Part shown: piece after piece, positions 1-12,097 of the stretch
Position numbering within the stretch: the first letter of the stretch is position 1
How the letters are laid out: the number at the start of each line of letters is the position of its first letter
From: Acanthacorydalis orientalis
Lineage: Eukaryota > Arthropoda > Insecta > Megaloptera > Corydalidae
Direction: 5' to 3'
Length of the DNA: 64,000 nucleotides
NCBI GenBank assembly: GCA_034766995.1
Contig: CM068314.1
Coordinates: 26,953,108-27,017,107, forward strand
Notes under the pieces: generated by a model
Seen by the model: only the letters and a program-made list of their open reading frames with translations
Told to the model about the DNA's origin: nothing
The model's database searches: none
Made by a program: the position numbers and the translations under genes

Positions 1-680
1 ATATAATGAAAGGAAATGTACCATTAATTATTGTTTGTCTGAGAATAGCTATTGTATATTTTTAAACATTGAAAGGACCAGTTTCTCAAGATAGATAAAA
101 CTATCTATAATAAAATTGAAGGTTTACAATGAACTAGTATTGTTAGTTAATTCTGTTACTTTAAAGTAATATTTTACAAATAGTTTCTCTTCGTATAAGT
201 AAAAAATGAAAACAAATACAACAACACAATAACAACAGAACAATCAAATTCGAAATGCTTTTAATTATTTAATTATTCTTTTTATTAACAATTAATTAAA
301 CTTCTTATCATTTAAAACACATTTTCCATTTTAGTATACCGACATTTTTAAATTTTAGACTCTTTCATCAGATAGATTAAAAATATTAGTTTATGTTTTT
401 AAAAATGTTTCTTTACTAATACATTAAATATACAATACAAAAATGCACATATCTAAATATTACATGTTCTTCATTGTATTAATATTAATGATAAAACAAA
501 TATTACGTAATAAATTTATAAATGTAATAAAGCCATCACTAGGAAAGTTTAACACGCCAATGTGAAAATAATAGGTTGTTTGGGATTTCTGAATTATTTT
601 TATATTTCCCATGAGGAACATTTTATTTAGCGCTGTATTTAATATCAACGTATATTAAGTGAAAAAAGTAGAATTACGTG

Positions 681-681
681 T

Positions 682-754
<73 letters not shown>
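681..754. repeat. TA microsatellite
   Basis: About 34 TA units after a single TACA interruption; among the longest in the window. Confidence 0.95.
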
Positions 755-759
<5 letters not shown>

Positions 760-1030
760 CATTCTTTAAACGTTTTTGTTGTTAATATATGTTAAATGTC
801 AGTGTTTTTGATGTATGTGTAACTCTATTTATTTTCATTAAATATAAATAATATATCCACGTGTGAATATATATATATATATATATTTAAAGTAAAGAGA
901 GAAATGGAAGTGTGTTATTTACTTATGGGGAGTTATTAAAAATAATACAAGCATAATATCAAATAATTAATAAAATAATTTGAGGCTGTAATTGTTTTAT
1001 TTTCCACTGATAAAAATGTATATTTGGTGT

Positions 1031-1068
1031 AAATGTATTTGGAAGAGTAGACTCTTCCAAATACATTT
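1031..1068. repeat. Perfect 18-bp inverted repeat with a 2-nt centre
   Basis: AAATGTATTTGGAAGAGT (1031-1048) and ACTCTTCCAAATACATTT (1051-1068) are exact reverse complements separated by AG. Unlike the TA arrays, this arm is a complex sequence, so the match is not a composition effect. Confidence 0.9.
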
Positions 1069-1664
1069 CAATATCTGTAATGGTACATCTGTTCTGTTTT
1101 CAAACGAACACTAAATCCAAAAAGGTTTTATTCACATAACTTGAACATGAGTAGAATAAATGGTTATAGTACAAAGAATTTACGGTACGTTTGGTTAATA
1201 CTGGACCATGAAATAATCGTCCATCCCTAATAGTGTCTTCCTACATAGTGTCACAACATCAAATCTCAAAGACTGGAAAGATTAGTTGCGTAACAAAGAG
1301 AGAGCTACAACTCAATGGAATAAGTGGCAGGTATTAGTGGATAGATTTTATCAGAATGACATAAAGTGTCGTGAGTTATAAGCGTTAGTAACGCTTCGTT
1401 TACTTGTATAACATGTCGCTACGGGAAACATTATCGCTTTTATGGCGAAAGGAAATTAATTTTCACGTGTTTGCGATGTGTTTATTGATGAGCATTAAGT
1501 AAACGTACTACTGGAATAATTCTTATTTGTATATTAAAATTAGAATCTTGATAATAACTTTATAAAAATAAAATTACCGGATTTTAAAATAATGAACTGT
1601 ATACAAGAGACTAGTCATATTTATTAAATGCTCCTACAGTCATAAATTATTCATGGCTCTCGTT

Positions 1665-1668
<4 letters not shown>

Positions 1669-1748
<80 letters not shown>

Positions 1749-1752
1749 ATAT
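1669..1752. repeat. TA/TATG compound microsatellite
   Basis: TA array broken by one TACA, grading into TATG repeats at the right. Confidence 0.95.
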
Positions 1753-2447
1753 GTGATGTGTGTGTCATTTTTCTGTATATTTGTTTGAAAATGTGTACTG
1801 TAAATGATGTGTAAAAGTCTATAATATAAAAATGATTCAAGAAAAACTGTTTTGATTCCGGTCAATAAAAGAAAACTTTCATTTACTCGATGCCCCAGAA
1901 CTGTTTAACAACTCGAATTGACCTTCCTGAAGGTCTCGAAAAAGATCATTTTTTTCGATAACCAATGATCCATGAAATGTCTAGTTCGTGTTATACCACA
2001 TGAGTAATGAGCTTCGGAACGGGACACTCAGGACAATCGGGTACACATTGCAAGACAGTACATATGTTTTTGGATTTTTTTGCCTATTTTATTATATATA
2101 TATATATAATATAATTTGTTAAATCTGTATATATTTATTCTATTTATCAACAATTTTAAACATTAATTTACAAAAAAAAACAAAGAGTAATTTGGTAACA
2201 AAACCTAATAAATAAAGATTTCTTGTAGATTTATTTAAAAAAAACTTTGTTATTTCAAAGATCAATTAAAAAAGAATATGTTTATAAAAAGAATAACAAT
2301 TATATATATACAAATTTTTTTTTCAAAATACTGAAATAATAAAACTAAGAAAAAAGTTTCCATAGAAATTCCAATAATGACATATTTTATTTTCAAATTA
2401 TGAATGAAAATAAAAAAAATAATTCTATCAAAATTATGTTCTTTTTA

Positions 2448-2488
<41 letters not shown>

Positions 2489-2824
2489 TAATATATATTT
2501 AAATTAAATATAATATTTACTTTATATAATTAGTTATCTTGACTTATTTATAACTTAAGCAGATGGTTATATTAATAAAAATACTTTGTTAAATAATTAA
2601 CAATTACATATTCAAAACAATTATATTAAAAATGCAGATATAAATTAAATTTAAGTATTTAAAATTCTAGAAAAAAAATTTTTTACATTTCAAATAAATT
2701 AATTATCTTAACAATTACTTTTTTAAAAAAAAGGTGTTCAATTTAATATCTATTTACAATTAATTTGTGTTATATTACATTTTCACAATTATTTAATATA
2801 GTAAATTAAATTAATCTAAAACAG

Positions 2825-2826
<2 letters not shown>

Positions 2827-2884
<58 letters not shown>
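2827..2884. repeat. TA microsatellite
   Basis: 58 bp of uninterrupted TA. Confidence 0.95.
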
Positions 2885-2886
<2 letters not shown>

Positions 2887-3219
2887 AGGTACAAATTATT
2901 ACAATCGTTTTATCTAACGCAACGGTTAGAGTTTAATCCTTACTTCCTTTGTTGTGAGAAGAGATATATAACAATAGTATATAAATATTAAAACAGACGC
3001 CTTAATAAATAAATCGAGTGTTATAATAAATTATTAACGATAAGTATGAAACACAATGGGAATGTAATTGTTCGCTGCGAGAGAGGTTTGAATTTACATT
3101 GGTAGTCGACCTCGGTGAATAAGCTTTTTCGTGGATCAAGATTTAATTCTTGAAGCACAATTTCTGGCCACTGGAATTTCAATAAACTTTAGAAACTAAG
3201 CGATTCGTATATATTATTA

Positions 3220-3220
<1 letters not shown>

Positions 3221-3268
<48 letters not shown>

Positions 3269-3284
3269 CATACATACATATATT
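3221..3284. repeat. TA/TACA microsatellite
   Basis: Pure TA for 42 bp, then TACATACA units. Confidence 0.95.
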
Positions 3285-3475
3285 TATAAAGATATTTCTA
3301 CTCGTAGTATTTTTTTGAATTATTGTTATATATATATATATATAAATTTGATGATTTGATTCAAATTTTCTATTTCAGAACTGTTACAAATATAGTAAGA
3401 GTTGTTCAATTAATTTAAAATCTAAGAACTTTCAATACGACCGTACTATTATTAATGTATGTACATCTTATGTAC

Positions 3476-3502
3476 AATTTAGTATAAATTTTATACTAAA
3501 TT
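3476..3502. repeat. 13-bp palindrome
   Basis: AATTTAGTATAAA and TTTATACTAAATT are exact reverse complements around a single central base. The arms are AT-rich, so it is less notable than the inverted repeat at 1031. Confidence 0.7.
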
Positions 3503-3992
3503 ATAGAGTTATTTATGTTTTTTTATGTACTGGGTTTCAAATAATTTAAAAGCTAACTTGTACGACGACGTATGGATAGATTATGTGGAAAAAAAAACAA
3601 TACAAAACGGAGTAAAGACAAACCTAAGAGAATTATAAAATTCTGTAATCAGAAAAATGAAAATATTAAAAATCAATCAAGAATTTTAGAAACAATAAAT
3701 GGTTAATAAATAACAAAATAATCATAACACTTCAATCGATCAGCAAGAGGGTGAGCATTCCATCCGTAAACTATTCCTGGCAAAAATAAAATCAAACAAG
3801 ATTCTTAATAAGTTCGTTTATCCTGTTTTTATTGTCCACCTTTATAGAATGAATTTCTACTCGCTTGTAATGAATTTAAGAATCATAAAACTCTAAGTTT
3901 AAATAAAGTAATTTAATTTAATTAATTTTTAAAAAATCTCAAATATATAAAGACAGTATATCTTAAAAATTTTAATAAAATATAGGAGAAAA

Positions 3993-4390
3993 AGAAGACT
4001 CAGAGGCCTGAATACCTATTGAAATTGTTATGCTATTCAAGGAAGGTAAATGGGATGACACTAATAATTATAGAGATATATCATTGCTTAACTCAATGAC
4101 ACAATTATTCATCTTAATATTATCGAAGAAAATACAGAACTGGGTTTAAACACACAATAAGATATATGAAAACTAAAGCGGATTTAGAAAGGAAAGAGGT
4201 TGTATTGATAACGTTTTCATACTTAATAATATCATTCAAATACATCTGAGACTTAGTATGAGAACAATAATTGCCATCTTCGTCAATTTCAAAATAGAAA
4301 ATTCGTTAATTCACATGTGACTTACTAAGTTCTCCATAGAACACACGAAGATAGTGAGTAATTATAAATTTTGTGTAAGTATCAATATAA
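3993..4390 (+). pseudogene. Non-LTR retrotransposon reverse transcriptase relic
   Basis: From 4018 the plus strand reads MLFKEGKWDDTNNYRDISLL, NSMTQLFILILSKKI, then SGFRKERGCIDNVFILNNII and AIFVNFKIENSL. These match the FKKGD..NNYRPISLLN, QAGFRKGRGC.D.IF and F.DF.KAFD blocks of non-LTR reverse transcriptases. The catalytic FVDF Asp is replaced by Asn. A one-base shift lies near 4017 (RRPEY in the preceding frame), and stops interrupt the segment. The YADD block and ends are not visible. The clade is undecided; it is CR1/Jockey-like in style. Confidence 0.75.
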
Positions 4391-5529
4391 TGTTAAAATG
4401 TGTAAGAATTATTTTATTCTAATACTTCAGTGTATACAATATTTTGAATAAATGTTATCAGTTTTACATTAAAATTCCATACACCTTTTTTGTTGTACAC
4501 CATGAGAGAGTTACATACATGTGACCGATTTCAACTAATCAGAATAGATCCAATCATTCCAATCATTCATTGGATCCAGTCATGGATCCAATCATTGATG
4601 ATCACGAATGGAAATGGTTAATGTGCTACTTGAAAAGTGTAACAGGGGAGCGGGGTTGTGAGGAGGTAGTCTACACGAAAAAAGAAAAAAAAAGTTTTAC
4701 AGATATTTTATGATGGAATTATATTTTATTTATGGAAAGATATTGAAAATACAGTTTTTTTTTGTAAAAAAATATTTATATACAAAGTAACATGTAGTAC
4801 CTATTTATAGTTTTATAAATACTTTAATTAAATTTTGACACTAATATTATATATATATATATAATTTTATAATAGTACAGACACCAATCGTAATAAAATA
4901 TAGGATATAGCGTACAAATCATGTTTTGTTCGTTGTTATCACCGACAAATATTGTTTATTTGGAGGAAAGGATTGAAAAAAACTTGTTTTCACAAAAAAA
5001 TGATAAATGAAAATTGTTTTTGGTTATATGGAAGGGATGAACAATAAAAGTGATGAACTGTTGACGAGTTCAATGAAAACAGAATGCACATGAATGATTT
5101 TTTCGGTCACAGTAACTCTGAATGAATTTTTTTAGTGTGTTCGTTGTTCATCGAATTTTCAATAGGATGTCCACTCTCAAAATTGTATATCAAACAGTAT
5201 ATATGATGAGAAATATGTAATATAGTTTCATTTATATCTACTTTTTTGCGAACGAACAAAAAATAGTTATCTGAACGATTATCTTGCAGCATATACAAAC
5301 AATACATTTTTAAAAATGTGTACTAAAACTGTTTGTGAAGTAAACAATTGTATTTTGTAAAAGAGTAGAACTTTTCTTATATATGTTCAATAATTGTATT
5401 CATTATAAAATAAATTATATTGAAATATTTAGAGCATTTTAAGAAAATGGAAATATATTTTTTTTAAATTGTGCACTTATTTGTATTCAACATATTTACT
5501 AAACAAATATTAGATTTACTTTTATAGAA

Positions 5530-5580
<51 letters not shown>

Positions 5581-7472
5581 TTGAACGTATGACGATTTCA
5601 AACATTCAATAAAGAAGAAAATATTTTAATTACATTATCTGTCAATAAACCAATATTTTCTTATTATTGAATAAAAAGAATATTTAAATCTCTTGAAATG
5701 TTTGAATTTATTATTTAATTTTTATATGAACAAAATATATTTTATGCGATAAAAAATGAAAAACAAATACTTGATATATTTCATTAAAAACGTGGTTAAG
5801 GCCTTTAAAATTTATTTATAGCTCATTGAAGTAGATAATTCAAAAAATCAAATTAAAACCGCGATAATGAGAACATTTTTAATCTTCTACCATTTCAGTT
5901 TTTATAAAAGTAAGGTTTAATCATTTAATAAATTAAAACAATTCGATGAGTAGGTATTTATTTCAAAAATAATAACTTTTCATCGATATGAAAGAATTTT
6001 CCGATATAATCAAAACAAACAATTTTCAACACAATATTTCATGATTGGAACGTTCAATACAAACCAAAACATATTTCCAAGCAAAATAATGTTCCTCTCC
6101 CAAACCAGTAGAGCGAACACAGTAAATCAAAATTAACAAAGCTGAAAAGATTTAGTAGTTCATAACCGTAGGATCAAAACATGTAGATGTTTCATTCATT
6201 AGTATATCATGAACACAAAACGTATGTATATTATTGTATTCTTACAATTATTTCGAATATAAACTACATCGATACAATAAAACACCTATTCAAGATGGAA
6301 TCTGTTTCCACCGTATCACATTTTCGCGTGATTCTTGTGTTAATTATATCTTCACACGGTATAAATTTCATTTTGTAATATTTTGTGAAGTATATGGGAA
6401 TAGATATATTACAATACGGCTGGTTTGTATAACAATTCATTATGTTCTGAAATACGTGAGATGATTTCTAGTTAATTAAGGTAAAATAAATTACAGTACG
6501 TTTACATATATGTATATATATATATATATATAGTGTTTTACAGTGTATTAAATTATAAGATTTTTTGTCTCTATTACGGTTTTATTTGTAACACTTGCCT
6601 AGACAAATTTAACGTAAACAACTACTTAAGGCCTTGTTAGAAAATATTTTTTTAAGACGTTAAATATTTAAGCGCCTTTAAAATAATTTTTTGTCAGTAC
6701 TTCTATAACTAATAAATATTTTTTTAATTAACAAATCTTTTTATATTGAACAATAATTAAAAAAAATATTAAATTTAGCAGAACAAAGTTCTAAAACAGA
6801 AAAGAAATTATTAAAATTATTTTTAAAAATGTTCCGTTATTTTCTCATGTATTTTTCTATAATAAAATTATATTCAAGAAAACTTTATAGAAAAACTTAT
6901 AAACATATTGAAATATTGCTGAATTAATGTTATGTTTCAATTTGAATAATAAAAGTGAATCAATGTTAGTTTCGAATATTTGTATTTTTCCTACTACTTT
7001 AACTAGAATATTTTTTTTATACCGAGAAAAACTTATCTCAAATTATTAAATTGAATACTAATAGTAAGGAATAAAAATTATTGATTAAGATAATTTATGA
7101 AAACAGATCATTTTCTCTAAGTAGAAATTGTCACTAGTAGCGAACGCAGTTGTTCAACCTCAACAAATTCAGTTGTTGATTTCGTATTCTAGACAATGTT
7201 TGCATAAATCACTTTTAGATATTTGAGCTGAGCCAGTTGTAAACTAAGGTCAACCAAAGGGATTGTTTACATTAAGTTGTAATTGACATTCAGCATCCGT
7301 CAAGAGAAAAAGGATTAGTGTCTTACTGTAAACAGAATAATATTTACAAAAATATATGTGATAAAATTTAAGGCAATTCAATTAATTTAAAGCGAATAAA
7401 CCAACAGATTTATTTTATACGTTAATATTTTTACAACTTTAATTTGGAAATTTTTATTCTTAGTTAAAAATA
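4391..7472. other. Intronic non-coding stretch
   Basis: No gene seen. At 4538-4600 the string GATCCAATCATT recurs with its inverted form GGATCC, and 4600-4660 (ATGTGCTACTTGAAAAGTG, AACAGGGGAGCGGGG) is GC-richer. A moderately GC patch lies at 7130-7310. One short TA run is at 6503-6532. Confidence 0.6.
5533..5576. repeat. TA microsatellite
   Basis: 44 bp, uninterrupted. Confidence 0.95.
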
Positions 7473-8740
7473 TTAAGTTGGTGCAAAAATAATTGCGGTT
7501 TTTATGTATCGAGTATAAAGACGCATATATCAGTTAAAAATTATATTTATTAATCAAAATAAGAACCGTTGGCCTGCACACATTTCTCGCATCGAGAAAC
7601 AAGTTTTGTTTATTCCTACAAGATATAATTCTGGAGTTCTAAATTAACGAATTCATCGAAAGCGCGTTGAATTGATGCTTGGTATTTGAAAACCTTCTCT
7701 CGTCGGAAAATTCTCAAATGTTTAAAAAAATGATAACCTGTCGGAGAGAGGTCTGAAGAATAAGATGAATGAGGTAAGGTTTCATAACCCACTTCATTTA
7801 ATTTTCTTAGTCATGTGTAAGACGTACTGTCGAGCGTTGTCATGAAGAAGTATTAGTCCTCTACGATTCACTAATGCTGGCCGTAAACGATGCAACTTCT
7901 TATGCATTTTTTCAGTTTTCTGACAATATCCTTCTGCTGTTATTGTTTCACCAAGATTTAAGAAGTTGCCACTTGCCAACCACCAAACAATAACCATTAT
8001 CTTTTTTTCATGAAACTTCAGTTTAGGAAACTCTTTTGGGGATTCTCATCAGTTGAGTAACTGTGATGAACGTTTCCGATTGTTACAGAGAATTTTCATC
8101 ACATGTGACAATGCGACCAAGAAAGAGATCATTTTTGTTAAAGCAAACGAGGCGCAGAGTAAACATCATAATACCGAATTGCTTGATGTTCATTTAGTTC
8201 GTACTGCATCCATTTATCCAGCTTTTTGGTTTTCCCAATTAGGGTCAAATATCGAACAACTGTTGAATGATCAATATTGAGTTCTTCTACCACCTCTAGA
8301 GTTCTTTTTACGTGGATACGATTCAATAATGGTTCTGAAATCATTATTGTCTATAGCTGCAGGACGTCCACGACCCTCCTCAACATCAAGGCTTTTGTTT
8401 CCACTATGAAATTTTTGAAACCAGTGTTGAGCTGCTGCTTCACTAATTGACTCTTTGCCAAAAACAAATTTGATTTCGAGCAGTGTCTGTTGTTTTACAT
8501 CCCAATTTGAACTCATACAACAAAATTGCGCGAATTTGCTTTTTTCCATGACTAATTTAGAAGGTTATATCCAACAATACTAAAATATAAAAACAATGGA
8601 CATAAGCTTAAATCAGTAGTGCTAATTTTGTTTTGTTTACAATGATGTATAACATGACTATAACAAAATATAACGGTAACTAGAACAATCGGTGCAAAAC
8701 TTAAAATGATAGTAACCACAATTATTTATTATTCATAATT
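7473..8740 (-). mobile_element. Degenerate mariner element, nearly full length
   Basis: The left end reads TTAAGTTGGTGCAAAAATAA followed by TTGCGGTTTTT, a mariner terminal inverted repeat. The right end (about 8712-8740), read on the minus strand, has AATAATTGTGGTTAC in the matching place. The 1.27-kb length is normal for mariner. A broken transposase fills the interior on the minus strand. The ends differ by several substitutions, so this is an old, immobile copy. Confidence 0.85.
7690..8551 (-). pseudogene. mariner transposase, frameshifted and inactive
   Basis: The N-terminal helix-turn-helix part (from the ATG at 8549) contains AAQHWFQKFHSGNKSL and a GRGRP hinge. The second part has DHSTVVRYLTLIGKTKKLDK (8138-8344 frame). 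The DDE domain follows as IVTCDE (first Asp kept), ITAEGYC, RPALVNRRG and LLHDNAR (second Asp kept). About 34 residues on, the third catalytic Asp of the SPTDYHFF motif is Gly (SPTGYHFF). At least three frameshifts break the frame: one just after the start codon (around MEKSKF), one near 8330 and one after the HDNAR motif near 7800. It cannot make active enzyme. Confidence 0.85.
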
Positions 8741-8921
8741 TATCGAATCTATTTTCACTGGACTGTTTTTTCTGTTTCAATTATTTTCAGCTGGCGAATA
8801 TTGTGTAATTGAGTAAATACTTGTACTGGCAAAGAAAGTTTTATGTTCATTGAATTTATAACTTAATTTTGGTGTTCACTTTCTATTTGACTATAAATTG
8901 TTACATAACTTGAATCATATT

Positions 8922-8925
<4 letters not shown>

Positions 8926-8975
<50 letters not shown>
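8926..8975. repeat. TA microsatellite
   Basis: 50 bp, lying about 185 bp right of the mariner end at 8740. Confidence 0.95.
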
Positions 8976-8978
<3 letters not shown>

Positions 8979-9399
8979 TCATTAGAGAAACTAATTTAAA
9001 AAGGACATTTTAATTTTTTATCAGATGTAGATTATATTAAATTACTGTCACCATAAGAGAAATGAATAACAAATCATTTTTATGTTAGACTTATTTATAT
9101 TCATATAAATTTATGAAACTCATTTACTATACTGTCCTTTGGTAAACCGAATATATTATAACTCAATTTTAAGGAAATAATTATATTCTTGAATACACCA
9201 TTAAAAACTTCATATCTAAGGTAAATCTCATTATTTATAGTCACACAAATTAAACTTTATCCTGTGATAATATTTGAAATAAGTCATGCGTCAACTTAAC
9301 GACCTATTTTTTTAATCATTACCACACATGATTTACGTACAAGTTTTTTTAAAACGTACGCTTTAAAAAATATATTTTGACAAATAAACGACCAAAATT

Positions 9400-9680
9400 A
9401 TTAGGCAAAGTTGACGCATGGTTAAAATGGGCGTTGATCATTAACGTTGTCTCGTACATTTTTTATGACTAACGTACGGTTCTGAAACGACCGTACTTCG
9501 TGCAAATCCGGCGATTTTGCGGTCTCCAAAATATTATTCGAACGGTTGCCGGATATAAAATACGTCGGGCGTGGCGTCGCGGTTCCTATATAACTGCCGG
9601 AGGGCGGTAAAGTTGTATATCACACGAACGATACTAGTAACATGGCCATTGTGCACACTGGCGTACTTTACTAACAGTAT
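9400..9680 (+). promoter_or_regulatory. CpG-rich island with core-promoter-like layout
   Basis: This block is far richer in G+C and CpG than its surroundings (for example GTCGGGCGTGGCGTCGCGG at 9564-9582). It holds TATATAA at 9587-9593 and an initiator-like TATCACACG with A at 9622, 35 nt downstream. An inverted pair, CGTACGGT (9473-9480) and ACCGTACT (9489-9496), lies upstream. Downstream, an ATG at 9641 opens only 10 codons (MAIVHTGVLY). It could be a promoter for a non-coding or alternative transcript, or an enhancer inside the mtt intron. Confidence 0.35.
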
Positions 9681-9838
9681 TTTTTATTTGACATGTACGA
9701 AAACCAACAAGATAATTGTTTGATTCACGTTTGACATACGAAAGTTGATTTATTGAAATTGTTTTGCCATTTTTTATACTACGATGTTTTCTATTTAATT
9801 TATATAAAAATATTTTTTCTTTGGATTATGTATATGTT

Positions 9839-9875
9839 TATATATATATACATATATATATACATATATATATAC

Positions 9876-9958
<83 letters not shown>
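9839..9958. repeat. Interrupted TA array, 120 bp
   Basis: TA runs of 8-18 bp separated regularly by TACA, giving a higher-order pattern; long frames here (Tyr-Ile repeats) are artefacts. Confidence 0.95.
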
Positions 9959-10532
9959 AAGATAGATGCGGACAAAGAGAGAGAACATTACTATTTTTTA
10001 ATAACTAACACTATAATATTAACATTTTATACAAGTACATTGTTGGATAATATGTTACGATGATTAAACTCTCATGATACATATTTTTATGACTGATAAT
10101 TTACTTTGTAGCACAAACAATATGAAGTTGAAATTAATATTTAATTAAAAAACGTATCCTTAAAAATGAAATATTTAATAAAAAAAGACTAACACTACAC
10201 TGTCTTATCCATTAACAAATTAAAAGTAGATATATTAAAAAAATTATATCAAAATCTATAAAAAGAACTGATAGATCTTAAAATAAATTAATAAAAATAT
10301 TTAGCATATTTATGATAAATAGATTATGCAAATTTGAACTATTTTAAATGATTTTTTTAAAAGGTTAGATTTAATTTATTAGCTAGAATGGAATATATTG
10401 TTTAGTTAGGTAAATTATTTTCACAATAAATAAATGTAATATAATTCTAGTTTATAATTTTATAAGTCGATTTCATTAAATTAAAGTAAGAGTTATTTTT
10501 TGAAGTTAAACTTCTTTGGGTTAACAGTAGAC

Positions 10533-10674
10533 ATGAGTCGAATCGTTGTGAAACAAAATTATGTGACGAAAGTTAAGTGTATAGGAGTGAGGACCGTGCC
10601 AGCGGTACGAGTCGAAACACTGTGAAACAAAATTTTGAGACAAGACTGGAGTTATGGTACGTATAGGAGTGAGG
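10533..10674 (+). repeat. Imperfect tandem duplication, two units of 60-68 bp
   Basis: Unit 1 (10533-10592) and unit 2 (10607-10674) both run GAGTCGAA..TGTGAAACAAAATT, then a G-A-C rich middle, and end in TATAGGAGTGAGG. Unit 2 carries a small insertion near GGTTATGGTACG. The region is richer in G+C than its flanks. Confidence 0.75.
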
Positions 10675-11485
10675 TGGGGTATTATATATACGGTGTGTAC
10701 GAATGCGTGTTCGGTTTTTTTATATTTAAGCTATTATAAGCCAATTGCTTCATTTTTAAATTATGATAATGCAATGATGAATCTATTAAGTATAGGCAGA
10801 GTTATGTGGAGATAATAGTCTATTAACACTTTATGTGTTATGTTACACTGCAAACAACTTAAACATATAGTATCCAATGGAAAAGCATATCGACAATTGA
10901 CAATGATCTGTTTGATAATGAATACATTACGCCACATTCAAATCTCATTATCGAACACAGTATTTATTCAGTACAGTCTTCTGACAACAAAAACAACGCG
11001 CACATTGCACGGCGGCAAATTCAAATTATTTTAAAATTTATATTTACAATAAATATACAGAGTTCTGTTTCCTGGTAAAACAGAGTTCACTAGGAAAAAA
11101 ATATTTAAAAAAGAATTATTCTATATTTCCAGCTCGAAAGTTTCACTTCGACCGGGTGTAGCCTCACACACATATATTTTTTTAATTTACTTATTTTTTA
11201 TAAAAATGGTATGTGATTACGCAGTAATATATCTTATAAAAGATATCTCAATTTTGCCACAAATCTTTAAAAGCGAAATAATAGTCTATTAAATACTTTA
11301 ACTATTTTTAAAAATTATTTATTTAAATTTTTGTAAGAAATATTAAAAAGAGCTACTATTTTTGAAAATTGTGATATGAAAGGTAATTATTTAAAAGAGT
11401 TTCTTACATTTAATTCATTTTATTTTCATTGACAGTGCTGAATATTTTAATATTCTCAATAAGTTAAAGTTAGGTAACAGATTAT

Positions 11486-11488
<3 letters not shown>

Positions 11489-11552
<64 letters not shown>
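11489..11552. repeat. TA microsatellite
   Basis: 64 bp without interruption, next to the hairpin at 11553. Confidence 0.95.
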
Positions 11553-11554
<2 letters not shown>

Positions 11555-11597
11555 AAAAAACAAACATATATAGTATTCATATATGTTTGTTATTTAG
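11553..11597. repeat. 19-bp hairpin beside a TA array
   Basis: CTAAAAAACAAACATATAT pairs with ATATATGTTTGTTATTTAG with a single mismatch and a 7-nt loop. It abuts the right end of the 64-bp TA array at 11489-11552. Confidence 0.8.
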
Positions 11598-11731
11598 TTT
11601 TACTTAGTTATGGTATTTTTAATTTATACTATTGCATATAATGATCACATAATCAAGAAATTTTTTTATCTCAATTCTAAACAATTTGTTTTGAAATATA
11701 TAAATTAATATTTAAATAAATAAGGTAACTT

Positions 11732-12097
11732 TTAGTATACAAGGGAAACTTTGTAAGACACCAAATAATACATAGTACAATAAGTAGGAAACACAGAGAC
11801 GTTACGCCAATGAGTACGATAGTAAACGAGCACATTGTAACGAGTTGACCAAATGCCTGAATTTTGGTAGAGCAGTTTGAAATCCTGCAAGCACGCGGGT
11901 GTCGACGATATTGCTCGTTTTATTATGACAGCCTCGACATTCAGTGTGAAAAGGAGAGTTCTTGTTGATGTACCGTATTCACATGAATATACAGGGACGG
12001 ATATAAATATTTTTATGTGTCTATGAAAATATTCTACATCAACAAGACCAAAATGTACTTTGGAATATATTTTAATCAAGAATTGAAATGGTAACAA
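11732..12097 (-). CDS. Unrecognised 121-codon ORF (possible relic)
   Basis: Apart from the mtt exon and the microsatellite frames, this is the longest ORF in the window. It is rich in Tyr, Val and Ser and has motifs such as GTSTRTLLFTLNVEAVIIKR and SGIWSTRYNVLVYYRTHWRN. There is no signal peptide or recognised domain. The plus strand of the same segment also keeps a frame open for about 50 codons. An inverted repeat CTTGTTGATGT/ACATCAACAAG (11963-11973 and about 12036-12046) sits inside. It could be a fragment of an unknown repeat or a chance frame. Confidence 0.2.
   Translation of the reverse strand: MLPFQFLIKIYSKVHFGLVDVEYFHRHIKIFISVPVYSCEYGTSTRTLLFTLNVEAVIIKRAISSTPACLQDFKLLYQNSGIWSTRYNVLVYYRTHWRNVSVFPTYCTMYYLVSYKVSLVY

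Larger units (their letters stand above)
1..3990. other. Intronic non-coding stretch
   Basis: Mostly AT-rich. Three less AT-rich, non-repetitive patches stand out: 1190-1460 (with an AGCGTTAGTAACGCT palindrome near 1380), 1890-2060 and 3050-3180. None keeps a long frame or resembles a known gene. Smaller TA runs lie at 867-887, 2093-2107 and 2451-2484. Confidence 0.6.

Noticed and set aside
9753..10063. Long open frames made of Tyr-Ile-Tyr repeats (here and at many other TA arrays)
   Set aside because: TATATA has no stop in either strand or frame; these are microsatellite artefacts, not proteins.
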